A stretch of 64,000 nt of DNA, taken from Streptomyces sp. L-9-10 (GTDB lineage Bacteria > Actinomycetota > Actinomycetes > Streptomycetales > Streptomycetaceae). Position 1 is the stretch's first letter. Each line of letters begins with the position of its first letter. Under the pieces are notes generated by a model. That model ran no database searches and was not told the origin of the DNA. It worked only from the letters and a program-made list of their open reading frames with translations. The stretch lies in assembly GCF_004151105.1 (NCBI RefSeq), contig NZ_PHRF01000005.1:62001-126000 (forward strand), in the 5' to 3' direction. Shown one piece after another: positions 25,999 to 34,404 of this stretch. The translations under genes were made by a program, and so were the position numbers.

Positions 25999-27501
25999 GT
26001 GCCGCCCACCGAACCGCTCCCCTTCGCCGCCGTCGACCTCGGCGCGTCCAGCGGCCGTGTCATGGTCGGGCATGTCTCCGGCCGGGGCGCCGGGACACTG
26101 CGTCTGGAGGAGGTCCACCGCTTCCCCAACCGGCCGGTACGGACCATGGGCACGCTGCACTGGGACATCCTGTCGCTGTACGGAGGCGTGCTGGACGGAC
26201 TGCGGGCGGCCGGCGCGGCGGCGGGGCGCGCGCCCGCGGGCGTCGGGATCGACACCTGGGCCGTCGACTACGGGCTGCTGGACGCCTCCGGCGCGCTGCT
26301 CGGCAATCCGGTGCACTACCGCGACAGCCGTACCGAGGGCGAGGCGGCGAAGGTCGGCGCGCTGCTGTCACCGTCCGCGCTGTACGAGGCCACGGGCCTC
26401 CAGCACCTGCCGTTCAACACGCTGTACCAGCTCACCGCCGCGCACGGCAGTCCGGCGCTCGGCGCCGCGCGCCGGCTGCTGCTGATCCCCGATCTGATCG
26501 CGTACTGGCTCACCGGCGAGGAGGGGACCGAACTCACCAACGCCTCCACCACCCAGCTCATCGACCCCCGGGCCCGGGAGTGGTCACGCTCCGTCGCCGA
26601 CACGCTCGGCATCGATCTGACGCTCTTCGCGCCGCTGCGCGGTCCGGGCGATCCGGCGGGACGGCTGCTCCCCGAGGTGCTCGCCGAGACCGGGCTGACC
26701 GGCCCGGTTCCGGTGACGGCCGTCGGCTCCCACGACACGGCCTCGGCGGTCGCCGCGGTGCCCGCCTCCGGGGACCGGTTCGCCTATGTCGCCACCGGCA
26801 CCTGGTCTCTGGCGGGCCTGGAGCTGGACGCCCCGGTGGTCACCGAGGAGAGCAGGCGCGCCAACTTCACCAATGAGCTGGGCGTCGACGGCACGGTCCG
26901 CTATCTGCGCAACATCATGGGACTGTGGCTGCTCCAGGAGTGTCTGCGGACCTGGGAGGCCGAGGGCGCTCCGCAGCGGCTCGACCGGCTGCTGCGGGAG
27001 GCCGCGGAGGTGCCGGGGCTGCGGTCGTTCGTGGACGCCGACGATCCGGCGTTCCTCGCGCCCGGCGGTATGCCGGACCGTATCCGGGACGCCTGCCGCC
27101 ACGTCGGAGTCCCGGCGCCGCGGACCCCGGCCGAGATCACCCGCTGTGTCCTCGACTCCCTGGCGCTCGCGCACCGCGGGGCGATCGAGGACGCCCAGCG
27201 GCTGTCGGGCCGCGCCGTGGACACCGTGCATGTCGTCGGCGGCGGCGCCCACAACGAACTGCTGTGCCGGCTCACCGCGGACGCCTGCGGGCTGCCCGTC
27301 TTCGCGGGTCCCGCCGAGGCCGCCGCGCTCGGCAACGTACTCGTCCAGGCGCGTGCCGCGGGCGTTGTCCGGGGCGGTCTCGCCGAACTGCGCGCCCTGC
27401 TCCGCGCCACGCTGGAGCCGCGCCGGTACGAGCCCACCGGGGACAGGACCGGCTGGGACCGGGCCGCCGCGCTGCTCGCCGGGGAGGGCGCGCGGCGCTG
27501 A
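25999..27501 (+). CDS. rhaB: Rhamnulokinase
   Basis: 500 residues of the FGGY/ASKHA kinase fold: phosphate-binding AAVDLGASSGRVMVGHV at the N terminus, GIDTWAVDYGLLD near 83, VGSHDTASAVAAVP and VATGTWSLAGLELD mid-protein, and the adenosine loop VVGGGAHNELLCRLTADA near 412. It phosphorylates L-rhamnulose to L-rhamnulose-1-phosphate, the substrate of the upstream aldolase. The start is GTG 25999 with GAGG 5 bp before it. It is followed by a 122-bp spacer and the second LacI gene. Confidence 0.95.
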   Translation: MPPTEPLPFAAVDLGASSGRVMVGHVSGRGAGTLRLEEVHRFPNRPVRTMGTLHWDILSLYGGVLDGLRAAGAAAGRAPAGVGIDTWAVDYGLLDASGALLGNPVHYRDSRTEGEAAKVGALLSPSALYEATGLQHLPFNTLYQLTAAHGSPALGAARRLLLIPDLIAYWLTGEEGTELTNASTTQLIDPRAREWSRSVADTLGIDLTLFAPLRGPGDPAGRLLPEVLAETGLTGPVPVTAVGSHDTASAVAAVPASGDRFAYVATGTWSLAGLELDAPVVTEESRRANFTNELGVDGTVRYLRNIMGLWLLQECLRTWEAEGAPQRLDRLLREAAEVPGLRSFVDADDPAFLAPGGMPDRIRDACRHVGVPAPRTPAEITRCVLDSLALAHRGAIEDAQRLSGRAVDTVHVVGGGAHNELLCRLTADACGLPVFAGPAEAAALGNVLVQARAAGVVRGGLAELRALLRATLEPRRYEPTGDRTGWDRAAALLAGEGARR

Positions 27502-27535
27502 TATGTCTCCCGGTGGACCCGTCCGAGGGGACATA
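27502..27535 (+). promoter_or_regulatory. Inverted repeat after rhamnulokinase, before LacI gene
   Basis: TATGTCTCCC at 27502-27511 is matched by the opposite-strand copy ending at 27535 (8 of 10 positions), and a third GTGACATG word follows at 27541. It may be a weak terminator or a regulatory site for the LacI gene. It does not resemble the TGAAAC operators. Confidence 0.35.
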
Positions 27536-27623
27536 CCTGTGGTGACATGCCTCTGGGTGATATATCCGGCGGGGCCCCGTCCCCCGTTAGGATGGTCCAC
27601 TCGGTCAGGGGAACCAACGCGAT

Positions 27624-28667
27624 GTGACAGAACGGGCAGGACGCGTGGCGCAAACGGTCGGTATCAAGGACGTGGCCCGGCTGGCGGGGGTCTCGGTCGG
27701 CACCGTCTCGAATGTGCTCAACCGGCCCGAGAAGGTGTCGGAGCACACCCGCGTGCGGGTGCGGGCGGTGATAGACCAGCTCGGTTTCGTACGGAGCGAG
27801 ACGGCGCGGCAGCTCAGGGTCGGTACCAGCCGGATCCTCGCCATCCTGGTGCTCGACATGGCGAACCCGTTCTTCGTCGCCGTCGCCAAGGGCGCGGAGC
27901 GCGCGGCGCGGGAGGCGGGGCTCGGGGTGATGCTCTGCAACAGCGCGGGCAGCACGGCCGAGGAGGCGGAGTATCTGGCGCTCTTCGCCGAGCAGCGGGT
28001 GCGCGGGGTCCTGCTCACCCCGGCCGACACGACCGGCGGCAACGTACGGGACTTCGCGCGCCGGGGCATTCCGTTCGTGCATGTCGACCGGGCGGTGCCC
28101 GCCGCCGAGGGGTGCTCCGTATCGGTGGACGACGTGGCCGGCGGCGCACTCGCCGTCCGGCATCTGCTGGCGGCCGGGCACCGGTCCGTCACGTACATCA
28201 GCGGCCCGATGTCGCTCCCCCAGTGCCGGGACCGCCGTACCGGCGCGCTGGCCGCCCTGCGCGAGGCGGGTCTGCCCGAAGAGGCCCTGCGGCAGGTCGA
28301 GTCGGCGCGGCTCGATGTGGCCTCCGGTATCGACGCGGGGGCGCGGCTGCTGGGTCTCGCCGACCGCCCCACCGCCGTGTTCTGCGCCAATGACCTGCTC
28401 GCGCTGGGCGTGTTGCAGGCGATGTACGGGGCGGGGGTGGATGTGCCCGGCGATGTGTCGATCGTCGGCTATGACGACATCGAGTTCGCGGCGGCGGCCG
28501 TCGTACCGCTGACGTCCGTACGACAGCCTGCCGCCGCGATGGGACGGGCGGCGGCGGAGATGCTGATGGACGAGACGGGCCCGGACGCGGAGCGTCACAC
28601 GCATCGTTCCGTCGTCCTCCAGCCGGAGCTGGTGGTGCGCAGCTCGACGCGGCGCCTGGGGCGTTGA
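27624..28667 (+). CDS. LacI-family repressor, end of rhamnose plus arm
   Basis: 347 residues with the LacI helix-turn-helix (GIKDVARLAGVSVGTVSNVL) and sugar-binding effector domain (ILAILVLDMANPFFVAVAKG to VGYDDIEFAAAAVVPLTSVR). It is a close relative of the LacI at 13142-14167; long blocks, such as RSETARQLRVG against RSESARQLRAG and CSVSVDDVAGGALAVRHLL, are almost the same. GTG 27624 has AGGGGAA 10 bp upstream; GTG 27645 would give a start that aligns better with the other LacI. It probably represses the rhamnose regulon through the TGAAAC sites (inference). Confidence 0.93.
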   Translation: MTERAGRVAQTVGIKDVARLAGVSVGTVSNVLNRPEKVSEHTRVRVRAVIDQLGFVRSETARQLRVGTSRILAILVLDMANPFFVAVAKGAERAAREAGLGVMLCNSAGSTAEEAEYLALFAEQRVRGVLLTPADTTGGNVRDFARRGIPFVHVDRAVPAAEGCSVSVDDVAGGALAVRHLLAAGHRSVTYISGPMSLPQCRDRRTGALAALREAGLPEEALRQVESARLDVASGIDAGARLLGLADRPTAVFCANDLLALGVLQAMYGAGVDVPGDVSIVGYDDIEFAAAAVVPLTSVRQPAAAMGRAAAEMLMDETGPDAERHTHRSVVLQPELVVRSSTRRLGR

Positions 28668-28856
28668 GCGCGTGACGGCCGTCGGCGGGTGGTGAGAATT
28701 CCCCCGTCCGTGTCACTGCCGGGCCTCGGCTACGGGCCCTCTTCCTCTGCATCAGGCCGCGAAAGGGGTATCGCGCGGTTACGGGGCCGGACGGCGGCCC
28801 TGGGGCCATGGCGCCCGGTGGCCCCGCAACTCGAATCGTCCTTGCGGCGGTTGGAT

Positions 28857-29387
28857 CTAGGCGGGCGCGGCGTAGCAGCGGACGGTGACCGTCTGCCCCG
28901 GGGCCCAGCGCTGATCGACGACGGCGAGCAGACTTCAGCCCATGCGTTCGTAAAGTGCCGCCGCGGCGGCGTCGGTTGACACCACGTCCAGTACGGGGTG
29001 CAGACCGCGGTGTCTGGCTTCCCTCGCCGCCTGGGCCATGAGCAGGGCGCCGATCCCGTGACCGCGCACCGAGGGGTCGACGAACAGGCGGCTCACCACT
29101 GCGGTCTCACGGATGCTGGTGCCGGCGCGGCTGCTCCAGAGCGCGGGGGCCACATCGCCCTCGCCCGCCGGGCAGAGTGCGAGGTGGCCGACGATCCGGC
29201 CGTCCAATTCGGCGACCCAGGCGTCGAGTTGGACGGGTTGAGCGAGCCAGCCCATGGGGTGCTCCGGCCAGTTCACCGGGTATCCGTCGCCCTTGTGCAC
29301 CTCGGCCAGGACCCGCACACATGCGTCGAGGTCATCCCTGCCGCGACGCCGGACATCACACATGGGGATGTCATCGGCCGTAGGCAT
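28857..29387 (-). pseudogene. GNAT acetyltransferase with in-frame stop
   Basis: The frame encodes a GNAT N-acetyltransferase: acyl-CoA motif LFVDPSVRGHGIGALLMAQA and the late ALYERMG motif. It then meets TGA at 28935-28937, exactly where the family has the Trp of YERMGW. Past the stop the same frame runs on for 25 codons (SLLAVVDQRWAPGQ, then TVTVRCYAAPA) to TAG at 28857, and this reads as a normal GNAT C terminus. A single TGG to TGA change explains it. The product would lack its last beta strand. ATG 29387 was chosen; an in-frame start at 29507 exists and neither has a clear RBS. The 188 bp from 28668 to 28856 show nothing. Confidence 0.75.
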
Positions 29388-29581
29388 AGTCTGTCGATTC
29401 ACCGAACCATGCAACCACAGACCGACGGCTTTCCCGCTCGGGTCCAACAGCCGAACGACAGGGGAACGAACACGGAACTCGCTCCGAAACCGCTCTGTTC
29501 GAGCCACAGTTGGCTCAAGACATGGTCAACAGATCACCAAGTGAAATCGTTGGCCAAGGTTGTCACGGATAGTCTCCGGCC

Positions 29582-30325
29582 GTGATATTGAGCAGACACA
29601 CTCAGAGACCCTCCACGTCCACGGGAACACCTCGCAGGACGCTGCTTCGCGCGGCCCTCGCCGGAACCGCCGCCACCGCGGGCGTGACGCTTGCCGTGCC
29701 CTCCGCGGGCGCGACCGTCACCCGTCCGACGAGCACCCGCCCGGCAACCCCCGAGCAGGCACTTCACGAGCTCTCCGAGGGCAACAAGCGCTGGCGAACC
29801 TTCCGCCAGCAGCACCCGCACGAGAACGCGACCGTGCGGCAGTCCCTGGTGACGGGACAGCACCCCTTCGCCGTCGTCCTCGGGTGCATCGACTCCCGGG
29901 TGGCCCCGGAGCTCGCCTTCGATCAGGGGCTGGGCGACCTGATGACCGTACGGTCGGCCGGCGAGGTCCTGGACGAGGCCGTTCTCGGCAGCATCGCCTA
30001 TGGCGTGCTGGAGCTGGAGATCCCGCTGGTCCTCGTCCTGGGCCACCAGTCGTGCGGCGCCGTCGCCGCGGCGGTCGAGGCGGACGAGACGGGCGAGCGG
30101 CTGCCGTCCCACATCCAGTATCTGGCCGACCAGATCAAGCCCGCCATCGATCACACCCAGCAGGGCGACGCACGCGTTGACGCCACCGTCAGCGCCAACG
30201 TCAAGATGATCCGTTCCCGCCTCGCCGCCGAGCCCGACCTGGCGGCCAGGGTGTCCACGGGCAAGCTGGCCATCGTCGGTGCCCGCTACGAGCTCGCCAA
30301 CCAGCTGGTCCACCAGATCGCCTGA
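29582..30325 (+). CDS. Exported beta-class carbonic anhydrase (Tat signal)
   Basis: 247 residues. A twin-arginine signal (TPRRTLLRAALAGTAATAGV) precedes a beta-carbonic anhydrase domain with zinc ligands in LGCIDSRVAPE (Cys and Asp-Arg pair) and LGHQSCGAVAA (His and Cys). It interconverts CO2 and bicarbonate and here would act outside the membrane. The Tat signal suggests it is folded, with zinc, before export. Start GTG 29582; the upstream RBS is weak (GGATAG). The 194-bp spacer to the GNAT gene shows no distinct sites. Confidence 0.93.
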   Translation: MILSRHTQRPSTSTGTPRRTLLRAALAGTAATAGVTLAVPSAGATVTRPTSTRPATPEQALHELSEGNKRWRTFRQQHPHENATVRQSLVTGQHPFAVVLGCIDSRVAPELAFDQGLGDLMTVRSAGEVLDEAVLGSIAYGVLELEIPLVLVLGHQSCGAVAAAVEADETGERLPSHIQYLADQIKPAIDHTQQGDARVDATVSANVKMIRSRLAAEPDLAARVSTGKLAIVGARYELANQLVHQIA

Positions 30326-30343
30326 CCGGCTCCCCGCATCGCC

Positions 30344-30399
30344 ACTCGATCGTTCCCTGACCGGGGCCGGAAGGTGTCCCGGTCAGGGAACGATCGAGT
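30344..30399. terminator. Long perfect hairpin between convergent genes
   Basis: Two perfect 22-base arms (30344-30365 and 30378-30399) with a 12-nt loop. The right arm runs into the last codons of the minus-strand SDR gene (stop at 30383). It should terminate transcription from both sides. Confidence 0.85.
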
Positions 30400-31177
30400 C
30401 GATGAGCCCGCCGTCGACCCTGATCGCCGCCCCGGTGGTGGCCGAGGCGAGCGGCGAGCTGAGGTAGACCACCATGTTCGCGATCTCCTCGGGCTCGATC
30501 AGCCGCTGGAGCAGGGACTGCGGGCGGTGTTCGAGCATGAAGGCGCGCTGTGCCTCGTCCCAGGGGAGCGACGAGCCCATCAGCCCGTACACGAACTCCT
30601 CCACACCGGGCGTGTGCGTCGGCCCCGCGAGTACGGAGTTGACGGTCACGCCACTGCCCGCCGCGGCCTTGGCGAATCCCCGGGCGACCGCGAGCAGCGA
30701 GGTCTTGGACACTCCGTAGTGGATCATCTCGGCGGGGATGGCGATCGCGGAGTCACTGGCGATGTACTGGACGCGCCCCCAGGACCGCTCGGTCATCCCG
30801 CCCAGATAGGCCCGGGTGAGCCGGACCGCGGTCAGGACATTGACCTCGAAGTACCGCCGCCACTCCTCGTCGCTGATCTCCAGCGCGGGCCGGGCGCCGA
30901 AGATGCCCAGATTGTTGATGAGAATGTCCGCCCGGGGCAGTGCGTCGAGCACCTGCCGGGCCCCCTCGTCCGAGGCGATGTCACCGGGCACGGCGAGGAA
31001 TTCACCGTCGGGCACCTGCCCGCTCAGGCGCTCCAGCGCCGCGTCCACCGAGTCGGCGCCGCGCCCGTTGACGGCGACGCGGGCCCCGGCGCGGGCGAGT
31101 CCCGCCGCGATGGCCGCGCCGATCCCCTGCGTCGAGCCTGTCACCAGTGCGGTCTTGCCGGTGAGGTCGATCTGCAC
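30383..31177 (-). CDS. Short-chain dehydrogenase/reductase
   Basis: 264 residues, classical SDR: cofactor motif VTGSTQGIGAAIA near residue 13, NNLGIFG (in place of NNAG) near 87, catalytic Ser in IASDSAIAIP and Tyr/Lys in YGVSK near 155, and a typical C-terminal VDGGLIDS. NGRGA after the second beta strand suggests NADP. Substrate unknown. The start is GTG 31177. It is divergent from the FN3 lipoprotein gene across a 231-bp spacer. Confidence 0.9.
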   Translation of the reverse strand: MQIDLTGKTALVTGSTQGIGAAIAAGLARAGARVAVNGRGADSVDAALERLSGQVPDGEFLAVPGDIASDEGARQVLDALPRADILINNLGIFGARPALEISDEEWRRYFEVNVLTAVRLTRAYLGGMTERSWGRVQYIASDSAIAIPAEMIHYGVSKTSLLAVARGFAKAAAGSGVTVNSVLAGPTHTPGVEEFVYGLMGSSLPWDEAQRAFMLEHRPQSLLQRLIEPEEIANMVVYLSSPLASATTGAAIRVDGGLIDSIVP

Positions 31178-31342
31178 GATTCAGGTCCCTTTCCGGTGTC
31201 TTCACTGCGTCACGCCCATGGTGTGCGAGGGACGCACCAGGTCCCGGCCCGACGTGCCGGGCGGCGTGTCGGGCGACGTGTCGGGCCGGGCGCCGTGGCG
31301 CGCGGGTGTCGTGATGATCCGTCATCGGATTCCGCCTGCCCC

Positions 31343-31385
31343 TTGATGTGAACCCGACACCTGTGTCATATATGTCTAGACCATT
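31343..31385 (+). promoter_or_regulatory. Promoter with DasR-like site before FN3 lipoprotein
   Basis: A possible -35 TTGATG (31343-31348) is followed after 17-18 bp by an AT-rich CATATA-type -10 (around 31366-31372), then by ATGTCTAGACCA, which fits the DasR core TGGTCTAGACCA at 10 of 12 positions, with palindrome GTCTAGAC at 31374-31381. The other part of the 31178-31408 spacer holds only short CGTGTCGGG repeats near 31256-31290. Confidence 0.55.
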
Positions 31386-31408
31386 GCCCCCAGGTGGAGG
31401 ACACGGCC

Positions 31409-32383
31409 ATGAGAAGGACCCTCAGCCTTGCCGCCCTCGCGTCCGCCGCCGTCCTCGCGCTGGGCGCGTGCGGCACCGGCGACAAGGCCGCGAAGGCGCC
31501 TTCGGCGCCTGCCGGCGTCACGGCCCAGGCCGGGAGTGCCACTTCCGTCCATGTCATGTGGAAGCCGGCCGCCGGCAAGGACGAAGTCAGCGGATATGAG
31601 GTGTACCGGGGCAAGACGAAGATCAAGGACGTCCCGGCCGGCCAGAGCATGATCGATGTCACCGGGCTGAAGCCGTCCACCGCCTACACCTTCAGCGTCC
31701 GGGCCCGGGGCGCCGAGGGAACCGTCTCCCCGCCCAGCGGCGAACTGGCCGTCACCACACCGGCCGCGGTCGCCGAGGACAAGAAGGCTCCGGCACAGCC
31801 GACCGGGGTAACCGGCAAGAGCGACGGCGCCCGGGGCGCCCGGCTCAACTGGGCCGCGGCGGCGGGCGACCAGGGCATCACCTCGTACGACATCTACCAG
31901 GGCGGCTCCAAGATCCATAGCGTCGACGGGAAGGCGACCGGCGCGCGGCTCACCCAGCTGCGGCCGGGGACCCGCTACAGCTTCACCGTCACCGCGCGGG
32001 ACGCGGCCGACAACACCTCGCCCGCCAGCCGGGCCGTGGAGATCACGACCCCGCGCGGCCCCGGCGACGATCCCGACACCGCGCCGATCGACTTCCGGGC
32101 CGCGACACACGCCGCCGACGGCGCTCACTACGTGGATCTGTCCTGGCTGGCGCCGAAGACCGGCGGCAAGGTCCCCTCGTACCAGATCTATCTCGACGGG
32201 AAGTTCGCGACGACCCTGATCTGGGGCGGCGAGCCTCCGACGGGCCGGGCCACCTACAGCGTGTACGCGAGCAAGAAGGCCGGCGAGACCTACCGGGTGA
32301 AGATCCGCGCCAAGCTGCCCGACGGCAACTGGGGCAAGTTCTCCGCGGAACGCACCATCGTCACCGGTGACGTCCGGCCCTGA
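31409..32383 (+). CDS. Fibronectin type III lipoprotein
   Basis: 324 residues. Lipoprotein signal with lipobox LALGAC (Cys about residue 21), then FN3 domains at about 32-115 (VHVMWKPAAGKDEVSGYEVY) and 123-215 (RLNWAAAAGDQGITSYDIYQ), and a third, more divergent beta-domain at about 225-320 (YVDLSWLAPKTGGKVPSYQI). There is no catalytic domain, so it is probably a surface adhesion or carbohydrate-contact protein. A GTGGAGG at 31394-31400 supports ATG 31409 rather than the upstream start at 31394. The DasR-like site in its promoter hints at control by amino-sugar supply. Confidence 0.85.
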   Translation: MRRTLSLAALASAAVLALGACGTGDKAAKAPSAPAGVTAQAGSATSVHVMWKPAAGKDEVSGYEVYRGKTKIKDVPAGQSMIDVTGLKPSTAYTFSVRARGAEGTVSPPSGELAVTTPAAVAEDKKAPAQPTGVTGKSDGARGARLNWAAAAGDQGITSYDIYQGGSKIHSVDGKATGARLTQLRPGTRYSFTVTARDAADNTSPASRAVEITTPRGPGDDPDTAPIDFRAATHAADGAHYVDLSWLAPKTGGKVPSYQIYLDGKFATTLIWGGEPPTGRATYSVYASKKAGETYRVKIRAKLPDGNWGKFSAERTIVTGDVRP

Positions 32384-32457
32384 CGACGGACAACGGGCCC
32401 CGCTTCGGGGAAGGATGGGGCACGCGGGACCGCCCGCATTCACGACAGGAGCCACCG

Positions 32458-32811
32458 ATGTCCGTCCGCAGAGTCGTACCCGACATCCGGTCCGAGGCCA
32501 TGAAGGAGAGCCGGGACTTCTACGGACTCCTCGGACTGGAGGAAGTCATGAACCTGGGCTGGGTCATGACGCTCGCCTCCCCTTCCCAGCCCAGCGCGCA
32601 GCTGACGCTGATGCGGCATGACGAGTCCGTCGCCGTCGTCCCCGATCTGAGCATCGAGGTGGACGACGTGGACACGGTGTACGCGGCGGTCGTCGCGAGC
32701 GGAGCCGAGATCGTCTACCCCCTGCGTGACGAGGCGTGGGGGGTACGGCGGTTCTTCGTCACCGATCCCAACGGCCGGGTGGTCAATGTGGTGAGTCACC
32801 TCCGGCAGTGA
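32458..32811 (+). CDS. VOC (glyoxalase/bleomycin-resistance) family protein
   Basis: 117 residues forming two beta-alpha-beta-beta-beta units of the vicinal-oxygen-chelate fold (SRDFYGLLGLEEVMNLGWVM; VDTVYAAVVASGAEIVYPLR; FFVTDPNGRVVNVVSHL). Family members bind a metal and act on varied small molecules or sequester drugs. AGGAG lies 7 bp before ATG 32458. Its last 29 bp overlap the end of the convergent HxlR gene. Confidence 0.88.
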   Translation: MSVRRVVPDIRSEAMKESRDFYGLLGLEEVMNLGWVMTLASPSQPSAQLTLMRHDESVAVVPDLSIEVDDVDTVYAAVVASGAEIVYPLRDEAWGVRRFFVTDPNGRVVNVVSHLRQ

Positions 32812-33193
32812 CACAGGCGCCCTCCTCCGGGCCGGACGACCCGATCTCGTCGAGATGGTTCTCCACCCAGGCGCGTACCTGCCGGAGCGGTTCGGAGACG
32901 CTCACGCCGAGCGCCGTGAGCGCGTACTCCACATGGAGCGGCACGGCCGGATAGACCGTGCGGTCGACGAAGCCGTGGTCCTCCAGCCTGCGCAGGGTGC
33001 TCGTCAGCACCTTGGGGCTGACGCCCTGCAGCCGTCGCTGCAGCGCCCCGAACCGCTGCGGCCCCTCCTCCAGCGCGCCGATCGCCAGCGCGGCCCATTT
33101 GTTGGCCAGCAGATCGAGCACATCCCGGCACGGGCACTGGGCCGCGTAGACGTCGTGCTCGGCGTGTCGGCCCGTCGTACAGGTGATGGCCAT
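32783..33193 (-). CDS. HxlR-family transcriptional regulator
   Basis: 136 residues with the HxlR winged helix: CPCRDVLDLLANKWAALAIG (near 22), FGALQRRLQGVSPKVLTSTL and LEDHGFVDRTVYPAVPLHVEY. The N-terminal cysteines (TCTTGRHAEHDVYAAQCPC) are common in redox-sensing members. ATG 33193 has GGAGGG 7 bp upstream. It is divergent from the quinone-oxidoreductase-like gene, the usual target of such regulators. The 154-bp spacer between them repeats GGAGATAG at 33235 and 33271 near the expected promoters, possible binding sites. Confidence 0.92.
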   Translation of the reverse strand: MAITCTTGRHAEHDVYAAQCPCRDVLDLLANKWAALAIGALEEGPQRFGALQRRLQGVSPKVLTSTLRRLEDHGFVDRTVYPAVPLHVEYALTALGVSVSEPLRQVRAWVENHLDEIGSSGPEEGACVTAGGDSPH

Positions 33194-33347
33194 CGCGCGT
33201 CCCTCCATACTGCCCCGAGCTGCATACTTCCCAGGAGATAGTAATTGCCCTTGCGGGAAACCAATACCCCGGAGATAGCTTGCGGACGTCGGACAGCAGC
33301 CGCCGGGGGTACGCAGTCGCCCCCGCACGCACCACAGGAGAACCGCG

Positions 33348-34322
33348 ATGAGCGACAACGCGAAGACGATGCGCGCGATCACCCAGGACACCTTGGGCGG
33401 ACCCGAGGTACTCCGGCTCACCGAGCTGGCACGGCCGGAACCCCTGCCGACCGAGGTACAGGTACGGGTCCACGCGGCGGGGGTGAACCCCGTCGACTGG
33501 AAGACCCGCGAGGGCGGCGGTATGTCCGGCGTCCTGGGGGAACCTCCTTTCGTGCTGGGCTGGGATGTCTCCGGCGTCGTGACGGCGGTCGGTTTCGGTG
33601 TCCACACCCTTCAGGTGGGCGACGAGGTGTACGGGATGCCGTGGTTCCCCCGGCAGGCCGGCGCCTACGCCGAGTATGTGACCGCGCCCTCCCGCCAGTT
33701 CGCCCGGAAGCCCGCGTCGGTCAGCCATGAACTGGCCGCGGCGGTACCGCTGGCCGCGCTCACCGCGTGGCAGGCGCTGACCGACGCCGCGCGGGTCGAG
33801 CCGGGACAGCGTGTTCTCGTCCATGCCGCCGCGGGCGGTGTGGGCCACTTCGCGGTGCAGTTCGCCAAGCACCTCGGCGCTCATGTCATCGGCACCGCCA
33901 GCGCCGCCAAACACGACTGGCTGCGCTCGCTCGGCGCCGACGAGCTCGTCGACTACACCGCGGTCCGGTTCGAGGACGCCGTACGCGACGTCGACGTGGT
34001 GATCGATCTCGTCGGGGACGGGCACGACGCGACAAGCACCCGCTCACTCGAGACCCTGCGGCCGGGCGGCGTCCTCGTCGCCGTGCCCTCCGGCATCTCC
34101 CCCGGGCTTTACGACGCGGCCCGCGCCAAGGGTGTACGCGCGACCGCCTTTCTGGTGGAGCCCGACGGCGTTTCCCTGACCCGGATCGCGGGGCTGATCG
34201 ACGAGGGCGTCACGAAGGTCGAGGTCGAGGACGTCCTTCCGCTGGCCGACGCGGCCGAGGCACACCGCCGGGGCGAGCGGGGACGGACCCGCGGCAAGCT
34301 CGTCCTGCGCGTCACCTCCTGA
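33348..34322 (+). CDS. NADP-dependent zinc-independent alcohol dehydrogenase/quinone oxidoreductase
   Basis: 324 residues of the medium-chain dehydrogenase superfamily, quinone-oxidoreductase branch: GroES-like N-terminal half (VHAAGVNPVDWKTREGGG, LGWDVSGVVTAVG, GDEVYGMPWFP) and a Rossmann half (VLVHAAAGGVGHFAVQFAKH, VIGTASAAKHDWLRSLGADE, VIDLVGDG). The cysteine and histidine ligands of zinc dehydrogenases are absent. It reduces quinones or enones with NADPH. AGGAG lies 7 bp before ATG 33348. Probably controlled by the divergent HxlR gene. Confidence 0.93.
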   Translation: MSDNAKTMRAITQDTLGGPEVLRLTELARPEPLPTEVQVRVHAAGVNPVDWKTREGGGMSGVLGEPPFVLGWDVSGVVTAVGFGVHTLQVGDEVYGMPWFPRQAGAYAEYVTAPSRQFARKPASVSHELAAAVPLAALTAWQALTDAARVEPGQRVLVHAAAGGVGHFAVQFAKHLGAHVIGTASAAKHDWLRSLGADELVDYTAVRFEDAVRDVDVVIDLVGDGHDATSTRSLETLRPGGVLVAVPSGISPGLYDAARAKGVRATAFLVEPDGVSLTRIAGLIDEGVTKVEVEDVLPLADAAEAHRRGERGRTRGKLVLRVTS

Positions 34323-34404
34323 CATCCGCCGCAGGCCGCTGCCCCCGGCCGCCGCCCCCGGCCGCCGCCGGGCTCCGGCTCGTACACCACCCGACACCAC
34401 CAGC

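Noticed and set aside
29388..29507. N-terminal extension of the GNAT gene
   Set aside because: The extra 40 residues do not resemble a GNAT start and have no RBS; the ATG at 29387 is the better choice, though unproven.
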